Of a stretch of 64,000 nt of DNA, positions 60,901-64,000 are shown piece after piece (the first letter of the stretch is position 1; each line of letters begins with the position of its first letter). The DNA is from Pterobdella sp. o SKG-2022. Its lineage: Eukaryota; Annelida; Clitellata; Hirudinida; Piscicolidae. The translations under genes and the position numbers were made by a program. The notes under the pieces are model-generated. The model was not told the origin of the DNA, did not search any database, and saw nothing but the letters and a program-made list of their open reading frames with translations. Location of the stretch: assembly GCA_964035795.1 (NCBI GenBank), contig OZ038321.1, positions 3,144,721 to 3,208,720 on the forward strand, read 5' to 3'.

Positions 60901-63507
60901 TAGACAAACAACTAAATGAGAAATTTTTAACGTCTTATGGTAAGGCTAAACTTATCGAAAATTCTAGCTTTTGTTTCCCAATAAATGTATTATAAAAATT
61001 TCTCACATTTGATGTTCTTTTTGGAAAATACAACCCACATCATCTCTATTAAAACAATCACCACAACCATCATCCTCACCACCTTCAACATCATCACCAC
61101 CATCATCCTTTTCACCACCGCAATCATCCTCTTCACCTCAGCCATCATCGTCACCACCACTACCACCACCACCACCATAACCTTCATCATTAGCATCATT
61201 ACCGCCTCTACAACCCCCACCAATAAACTACCAGAAATATGAATCCAGCTCCAGTAAGCCAAACACTGATGAAGGTGAAGATGAGTTGACACAACCTGGT
61301 GGAAGTGGTAGACTTGAGAAGGTTGAGAAACTGCAGGACATCAGGAAAGGACATGATTCTTAAGACTCTCAAAAACCTTAAACCTGCGAGTGAGAGGATG
61401 GGCGGGAGGATAAGGTAGAGTGGGGTAGTGAGATATTGGAATTATATAAAGCATTTTTCCTTATAGATCAAAGCAACTGTTAAAAATTTAATGTAGCGAA
61501 AACACACTGTAGAACAGGTGCTAATTGTTGGCCCACACGTGATAGAACCCGGTAACCTTAGCTAATTACTCTAATGCTCTACCTTTGAGCTACACGGGCT
61601 AACATGGTAAAAATGAGGTTGGAGGGAATGGGTTAGTGAGAAGAAATGGGTGTTTGTGTGTAGAAGTATATACGAATTCATCATTTTATATGGGGTTTTG
61701 GTTGTGCAATTGATAGCTTGCTACATTCACGTGGAATGAAGCTTTTTTGTTGAATATTTTTGGTTTTTGTTGTTTCTATTAGTTTGGCTTGATAGACTTG
61801 TGAATGTTGAATGTTTGCAATATAAATAATTTGTTTATGATATGCGAGTACACAGCTTCCGAAAAACATAAATATCTTATAAAATCGATCCTATTAATAC
61901 ATGAATTTATACCTGAGACACAGCATGTTATTGATTATAAACCAAGTGAAAAAATTTAAACCAAAAAAACCATCAACCGATCAGAAAAACCGTAATAAAA
62001 AAATTGAAATCTAATAGAAAAATAAAAAAAATCAATTTAAAAAAAATTTGAATTTAATTAAAAAAATAGAAGAAACTTAGAAAGATTTGAGTATATTTAA
62101 TAGCTCTGACAAGTTTTATTAAGATATAAAGCCTTCGTTAACTAAGTGACATTTTCAGAATAAAAAACTCATTAGTTTCAAAAAATGCCCAATGCGAAAG
62201 AAAAATAAATAACTTAACCAAAAATATATAAAACACTATTCAACAAGAAAAAAAGGAAAAGAAATAATACAAATAACAAAAAAAAGAAACTAACCAATCC
62301 AGTTCCGATTAATGAAGAAGGTGACGAAACACGGGGGGATGGTGAAGAAGTCAATAAGAGAATATATATCCAACCAAAACATCATTTTATCATGGGCTGC
62401 GATAAACTGTTAATGGTGTTACTGATAATCACTATCATTATTATTCTTATTCATCATAATCATCATAATTTCCGCATCATAACCACATATCATTGCAATA
62501 TGAGTTACAAGCAATTTTTACTTTTTTTCTTCATTTTTTTTAGTCCTTGAATTTTTATTTTTTATAGATATTTTTTATTACAAAATATAGTTTAAATAAG
62601 CTATTAGCATGGATACAATTGGTTAAACTACCAGGCTACCTGCAGTATGAAGTAGGCTAAGAAAAAAATGTTAAAAGCCATGTCAACTTGCCAGTTTAAC
62701 TTGCTGAACCAATTGCCACATGACTCTACGTGGGAGCTGTGGTGTTGTGTGGTGTGAGGGGAGGGTGTGATATGGAGTGGAAAGATTGTGTGGGAGTGTG
62801 TGAAGGAATGGTGTAGTAGGGTGTGGTGTGGTGTAGTTTTATGTTGTAATGTTGGGTGTGGTGAAATGTGGTGGTGTGGTAAGATGTGGTGTGGTGTAGT
62901 TTTATGTTGTAATTTTGGGTGTGGTGGTGTGGTGAGATGTGGTGGTGTAGTAGGGTGTGGTGGTGTGGTAGGGTGTGGTGGTGTGGTAGGGTGTGGTGGT
63001 GTGATAGGGTGTGGTGGTGTGAAGGGTGGAGTAGGGTGTGGTGTGGTGTAGTTGTATGTTTTAATGCTGGAATGTCATATAATATGAGTGGGTGGAGTGA
63101 AGTGTGCAGGAAAGCATGAGATTAGTGAAGTGGGGTGGGTGGAAGAAAGCTTATTATGCTGGTGCATGGTTGTGAAGAGTGTATGGTGCTGTGATGTGAT
63201 TTCAAGGGTGATGGTGGTGCAGAGGTAGAAACATGGAAATATGGTTGTAGGCGAAAATAAATTTAATTTATAAGTAAAAAAAACAAAAAACAATACTAAT
63301 AATAAATAAACAAAAAAAAATAATTAAAAGTATTTATGATAATAAAGTTTTAATAAATATAGCGCTAAAAAAATTTATGTTTATCTATTGAATTCCCGCC
63401 ATAAGCGTCTGTATAATGTAATGACGGTGACGTTGAAAAACTCACGTGTACGTGTCGTACAGGCAGATGGACAATGAAGCTAAACTGACCAATAAGACCA
63501 GGGCAAT
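39860..63507 (-). CDS. slo: BK (Slo1/slowpoke) calcium- and voltage-gated potassium channel alpha subunit, 23 exons, N-terminus outside window
   Basis: Twenty-three exons join without a phase conflict into 927 residues plus stop. Order: S1, S2 ([13 protein letters not shown]), S3, S4 ([20 protein letters not shown]), S5, pore with [10 protein letters not shown] (residues about 171-179), S6, RCK1 and RCK2 gating-ring domains. BK channels are plasma-membrane tetramers that open on depolarisation and cytosolic calcium and repolarise excitable cells. Pore and S4 arginines are conserved. Regulatory sites are not: the RCK2 calcium bowl reads EQDIGDNPV instead of DQDDDDDPD, RCK1 E399 is phenylalanine, and the heme motif CKACH is CKYCF. 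The RCK1-RCK2 linker is short. S0 and the start lie beyond 64000. A BK paralogue with altered calcium dependence is an alternative to a strict orthologue. Confidence 0.95.
40250..40400. repeat. Foldback element remnant
   Basis: Imperfect inverted sequence: 'agaagcttttcgttaacagt' near 40270 against 'attgctaacaaaaagcatcg' near 40322, with matching 'gagcac' and 'actattagcactc' flanks. Related to the hairpin-core family found elsewhere in BK introns. Confidence 0.45.
40431..40528 (-). CDS. slo: BK exon: RCK2 C-terminal part
   Basis: [20 protein letters not shown] then [12 protein letters not shown]; LYRxR...[11 protein letters not shown] is the BK consensus. If the donor AAG|GTGGGT is not used, translation stops two codons later (VG-stop). 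Confidence 0.94.
40762..40779. repeat. Copy of BK exon end and splice donor
   Basis: The 18-base word at the exon 40857-40917 donor (40850-40867) recurs here, inside the following intron. It contains the GTGCGTT donor on the minus strand. Confidence 0.8.
40857..40917 (-). CDS. slo: BK exon: RCK2
   Basis: [20 protein letters not shown], matching KYGDLFVAALKSYGMLCIG. Donor ATTG|GTGCGT; its last bases and donor are copied 88 bases downstream in the intron. Confidence 0.92.
41061..41167 (-). CDS. slo: BK exon: RCK2
   Basis: [20 protein letters not shown] then [15 protein letters not shown]; NRxRCRVAQ is the BK anchor. Acceptor ACTAAG|GA; phase fits. A longer ORF in another frame of this strand is a shadow. 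Confidence 0.9.
41376..41543. repeat. Perfect foldback element, 75-bp arms
   Basis: Arms 41376-41450 and 41469-41543 are exact reverse complements around an 18-base spacer. The core 'cacgaagcttttcgtaagag' is shared with other intronic repeats. Likely a foldback MITE; lies in a BK intron. Confidence 0.93.
41861..41948 (-). CDS. slo: BK exon: RCK2
   Basis: [20 protein letters not shown] then PELEQILAE, nearly identical to [24 protein letters not shown]. Phase 1 at the donor. Confidence 0.95.
42258..42388 (-). CDS. slo: BK exon: calcium-bowl position
   Basis: [20 protein letters not shown] then [20 protein letters not shown]. The flanks align without gaps to [32 protein letters not shown], but the aspartate run is largely lost. 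Phase 0 at the donor TCA|GTAGGG. Confidence 0.95.
43201..43269 (-). CDS. slo: BK exon: RCK2, approach to calcium bowl
   Basis: [20 protein letters not shown] then EL; MITELVND is the conserved BK sequence just before the calcium bowl. Phases agree on both sides. Confidence 0.88.
43402..43545. repeat. Foldback element, imperfect
   Basis: 'aagctcttcgtgaaatattc' faces 'aggaaaagcttcgtgttact' across a loop; diverged relative of the 41376 hairpin. Confidence 0.6.
43566..43640 (+). repeat. tRNA-like sequence, degenerate
   Basis: 'tagctcagtggttaaagcg' resembles an A box and D arm; a weak B-box-like 'gtttaaaccccgg' follows about 40 bases on. It differs from the tRNA-Ile-like SINE family. Probably a SINE head rather than a working tRNA. 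Confidence 0.45.
44080..44246 (+). mobile_element. tRNA-Ile-like SINE, copy 1
   Basis: tRNA-like head with A box (CTCAGCTGGTAGAGC), a 5-bp anticodon-type stem with loop CTAATTA (AAT anticodon), and B box GGGTTCGATCCC, then a shared body with 'tagcaagcgctttgagctat' and 'aaaagcgcttta'. In BK intron, antisense to the gene. Confidence 0.85.
44740..44916 (-). mobile_element. tRNA-Ile-like SINE, copy 2
   Basis: Minus-strand copy with B box (GGGATCGAACCC as read on plus), the same body and a tail 'taatgtaatgcgctatttat'. About 500 bases from copy 1 in inverted orientation, so the pair could fold in the pre-mRNA. Confidence 0.85.
45335..45527 (-). CDS. slo: BK exon: RCK2
   Basis: [20 protein letters not shown] then [12 protein letters not shown] and [17 protein letters not shown], matching [20 protein letters not shown]. 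The donor AATAATA|GTTAGC was chosen because it restores phase with the next exon. Confidence 0.9.
45975..46193 (-). CDS. slo: BK exon: RCK2 Rossmann core
   Basis: Seventy-three codons: [40 protein letters not shown] and [19 protein letters not shown]. [15 protein letters not shown] is diagnostic of BK. Phase 0 at both ends. Confidence 0.97.
46194..47215 (-). other. BK intron, AT-rich
   Basis: AT-rich with short repeated phrases ('ctaggtcatcaaaaagttttc'-like near 46513 and 46550). No coding or mobile element recognised. Confidence 0.5.
47216..47337 (-). CDS. slo: BK exon: RCK1-RCK2 linker and start of RCK2
   Basis: An [17 protein letters not shown] linker, then [19 protein letters not shown], matching STGMFHWC...EKVIL. 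The acceptor chosen (GATGCAG) keeps the phase but has a weak pyrimidine tract; another at CATAAAACAG would need a different upstream exon. A linker exon may have been missed. Confidence 0.82.
47940..48060. repeat. Foldback element
   Basis: 'cacaaagtatttacttc' and 'cacgaagctttccgcaagat' on the left mirror 'ttacgaaaagcttcgtgttt' and 'aaataaatactttgcgtttg' on the right. Same core as the 41376 hairpin, with mismatches. Confidence 0.8.
48871..48941 (-). CDS. slo: BK exon: heme-motif region
   Basis: Encodes [20 protein letters not shown] then ALC. It corresponds to FFYCKACHDD of BK, but the CxxCH histidine is phenylalanine. The donor (GTACGT) is clear; the linker beyond is diverged. Confidence 0.8.
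48945..49155. repeat. GAT/GGT microsatellite
   Basis: About 200 bases of GATGATG and GGTGGTGATG units, four bases from the acceptor side of the BK heme-motif exon. Confidence 0.92.
49363..49521 (-). CDS. slo: BK exon: RCK1 end
   Basis: [38 protein letters not shown] and [11 protein letters not shown]. Matches LCFVKLKLLLLAIE and GFFIAxSxxEVK; the calcium-site E535 is aspartate. Phase 2 at AT|GTAAGT. Confidence 0.93.
49987..50102 (-). CDS. slo: BK exon: RCK1
   Basis: [20 protein letters not shown] then [18 protein letters not shown]; YxRGTGMEMYTE is the matching BK segment. It opens with an acidic run DDEDD. Phase 2 at the donor. Confidence 0.92.
50170..50335 (+). mobile_element. tRNA-Ile-like SINE, copy 3
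   Basis: Head 'gcccgtatagctcagctact', loop CTAATTA, B box GGGTTAGATCCC (one change), body through 'aaaagcgctttgaaattac'. Confidence 0.85.
50423..50672. repeat. (ATT)n tract with 18-base periodicity
   Basis: TTATTATTATTATTATTTA repeats so that every fifth or sixth ATT lacks a base, giving an 18-base higher-order period. ORFs across it are artefacts. Confidence 0.95.
50995..51050. repeat. Dispersed repeat 'cttgtgaaacctatcaactg'
   Basis: Contains 'gcgcaaccgaaacccaaaat' and 'agggatgacc'. Related copies lie near 23095-23150, 31225-31275, 55295-55355 and 61690-61720. Family not recognised. Confidence 0.6.
51724..51879 (-). CDS. slo: BK exon: RCK1
   Basis: [40 protein letters not shown] and [12 protein letters not shown], a strongly conserved BK block. 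Phase 0 at both ends. Confidence 0.96.
52694..52846 (-). CDS. slo: BK exon: RCK1
   Basis: [20 protein letters not shown] then [14 protein letters not shown], nearly identical to the BK consensus; ends QLLQYQSK. Of two possible GT donors, AAG|GTTGGT keeps the phase with the next exon and is used. Confidence 0.95.
53090..53195 (-). CDS. slo: BK exon: RCK1
   Basis: [20 protein letters not shown] then [15 protein letters not shown]. The position of the magnesium-binding glutamate E399 (QVEFYQG) is phenylalanine here (QLFYIQG). Phase 0 at the donor GCC|GTGAGT. Confidence 0.93.
53499..53677 (-). mobile_element. tRNA-Ile-like SINE, copy 4
   Basis: Same family on the minus strand; ends 22 or so bases before the BK RCK1 exon donor region at 53730. 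B box as GGGATCGAAACC on plus (one change). Confidence 0.85.
53730..53840 (-). CDS. slo: BK exon: RCK1 first Rossmann strand
   Basis: [20 protein letters not shown] then [16 protein letters not shown]. Aligns with [31 protein letters not shown]; D362 is kept, D367 is glutamate, E374 is aspartate (mammalian numbering). Confidence 0.95.
54430..54521 (-). CDS. slo: BK exon: end of S6 and linker to RCK1
   Basis: [20 protein letters not shown] matches [20 protein letters not shown], the S6-RCK1 linker that couples the gating ring to the gate. A 5.1-kb intron separates it from the pore exon. Phase 2 at the end. Confidence 0.95.
55295..55355. repeat. Dispersed repeat copy
   Basis: 'gcgccctgtggaaccaatca' and 'gcgccaccgaaaacccaaat' followed by 'aggggcgatc'; same family as 50995 and 31225. 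Confidence 0.55.
56909..57031. repeat. Foldback element
   Basis: Left 'cacaaagattttcgtaagac' plus 'aaacttac' mirrors right 'gtaagtttgtcttacgaaaa' plus 'gctttgtg'; outer 'aaacacaatatatttatta' matches 'taaatactttgtgttt'. Same family as 41376 and 47940. Confidence 0.85.
59655..59825 (-). CDS. slo: BK exon: pore loop and selectivity filter
   Basis: Fifty-seven codons. [15 protein letters not shown], then [20 protein letters not shown] with the potassium signature, then the first part of S6 ending ILLLGGL. Phase 0 at both ends. Confidence 0.97.
59870..60005. repeat. 33-bp tandem repeat
   Basis: Three to four copies of a G/T-rich unit containing 'gaggtttggattttttgggg' and 'gacgtttgg', next to the BK pore exon acceptor. 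Confidence 0.85.
60130..60282 (-). mobile_element. tRNA-Ile-like SINE, copy 5
   Basis: Minus strand, B box GGGATTGAACCC on plus, body 'aaagcgcttttccttataga'. In the BK intron upstream of the pore exon. Confidence 0.85.
61060..61215. repeat. CATCACCAC-type microsatellite
   Basis: Irregular CATCATCC, TCACCACC units, ending just before the BK S4 exon donor. Confidence 0.7.
61232..61383 (-). CDS. slo: BK exon: S4 voltage sensor and S5
   Basis: Acceptor [29 protein letters not shown] keeps the three S4 arginines; S5 follows as [14 protein letters not shown]. Phase 0 at the donor CTG|GTAGTT. Confidence 0.95.
61441..61600 (-). mobile_element. tRNA-Ile-like SINE, copy 6
   Basis: Minus strand, more diverged (B box GTGATAGAACCC on plus), but body and 'aattgttggcccacacg' junction are clear. 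Starts 58 bases upstream of the BK S4 exon. Confidence 0.8.
62295..62406 (-). CDS. slo: BK exon: S2 end and S3
   Basis: Encodes [20 protein letters not shown] then [18 protein letters not shown]; FIAAxDKLWF and DFFTxPPxFVS are BK hallmarks. Ends in phase 1 (G|GTTAGT). Confidence 0.95.
62640..62736 (-). CDS. slo: BK exon: S1-S2 loop and S2
   Basis: Acceptor CACCACAG|C. Encodes [20 protein letters not shown] then [12 protein letters not shown], matching the ERCQKW...QQIDLAFNIFFMVYF region of slowpoke. Donor CAG|GTAGCC, phase 0. Confidence 0.93.
62740..63060. repeat. 18-bp GT-rich minisatellite
   Basis: Unit 'gtggtgtggtagggtgtg' repeated, cleanest at 62940-63030. On the minus strand it is C/A-rich and lies directly upstream of the acceptor of the BK S2 exon. 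Confidence 0.9.
63446..63507 (-). CDS. slo: BK exon: S1 helix
   Basis: Acceptor TTCTTCAG|ATT, donor AC|GTGAGT-like GTGAGT. Encodes [20 protein letters not shown], corresponding to RVLVVLVFALSIGALVIYF of BK. Ends in phase 2. First visible exon of the gene. Confidence 0.8.
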
Positions 63508-63839
63508 CTGAAGAACGATATCATAAGTTATTGTTTTTATTATTTTTTCATTTTGGAGTTTTTTTCTATTTTTAATTTTTTGTTTGCAGTTGTTTTTTTC
63601 TTTAATTTTTGTTGTTGTTGCTTTTTCATTTTTTTTTACTTTATTCGTATTTCTCAATTTTTCATTGTTTTTTTTAATATTTATTTTTATTCATGAGTAT
63701 TCACATCTATATTCTACGCTTAAAGATACCAAGGTGGATGCAAAAATCATGCAAAAACCTTCATTAATCGATACTCAATTAGAATTTCACCACTAATCGA
63801 ATTTCCAATTCAGTTTATTGTTTTTCTTTTTAATAATAA

Positions 63840-63970
63840 AAATAATAATAATGATTGTAGTGGCGGTGATGATGATGGTGATGATAATGATGGTGATAAT
63901 GATGATGATGATAATGATATGATGATGATAAAGATGATGGTGATGGTGATGATGAGGTTGAAGATGATAT
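63840..63970. repeat. GATGATGGT microsatellite
   Basis: GATGATGATG/GGTGATGATAATG run at the right edge, in the BK intron upstream of the S1 exon. No N-terminal exon was seen between 63508 and 64000. Confidence 0.9.
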
Positions 63971-64000
63971 TATATTTCTAATAATAAAACTACTATTTTA

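Noticed and set aside
44080..61600. Functional tRNA-Ile genes
   Set aside because: Stems carry mismatches and every copy continues into the same non-tRNA body and tail, so these are SINEs.
62767..63119. Glycine/cysteine/tryptophan-rich ORFs
   Set aside because: Readings of the 18-bp GT-rich minisatellite.

Overview
This is a metazoan nuclear window: AT-rich, split genes with GT-AG introns, very many microsatellites, LINE, Tc1/mariner and SINE debris. The gene families present do not identify the species. An invertebrate, possibly a tunicate, would fit, but that is a guess from base composition and intron size.

Four protein-coding genes were assembled by joining exons whose splice phases agree and whose peptides match known families. 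(1) 358-1618, plus strand: last four exons of an ABCG (ABCG2-like) half-transporter; the rest lies left of the window. (2) 3861-4338, minus: complete two-exon DAD1, 113 residues, a subunit of oligosaccharyltransferase. (3) 7897-29108, plus: an 18-exon Pumilio gene, 951 residues from the first visible ATG, with Q/N/S/T-rich N-terminal regions and eight PUF repeats. (4) 39860-63507, minus: 23 exons of a BK (Slo1/slowpoke) calcium- and voltage-gated potassium channel from S1 to the stop, 927 residues; the S0 N-terminus lies right of the window.

Transposons fill introns and intergenic DNA. A Tc1/mariner-type element with about 280-bp terminal inverted repeats (20050-22303) sits in a Pumilio intron, its transposase broken by stops and two (TA)n tracts. 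Two 5'-truncated LINE copies with a zinc-finger insert flank the exon that starts the PUF domain. A CR1/L2-type LINE (34442-38170), lacking two of its three catalytic reverse-transcriptase motifs, lies between Pumilio and the BK gene inside (AAT)n DNA. The BK introns carry six copies of a tRNA-Ile-like SINE and a family of foldback elements built on a shared hairpin core.

The observations most worth following are: a BK channel whose calcium bowl, heme motif and magnesium site have all lost key residues while pore and voltage sensor are intact; a BK C-terminus whose last codons and stop are supplied by a 34-bp satellite; a cluster of Pumilio-type TGTANATA sites just downstream of the Pumilio gene itself; and a perfect 75-bp-arm foldback inside a BK intron. 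No CRISPR array, operon or prokaryotic system is present.
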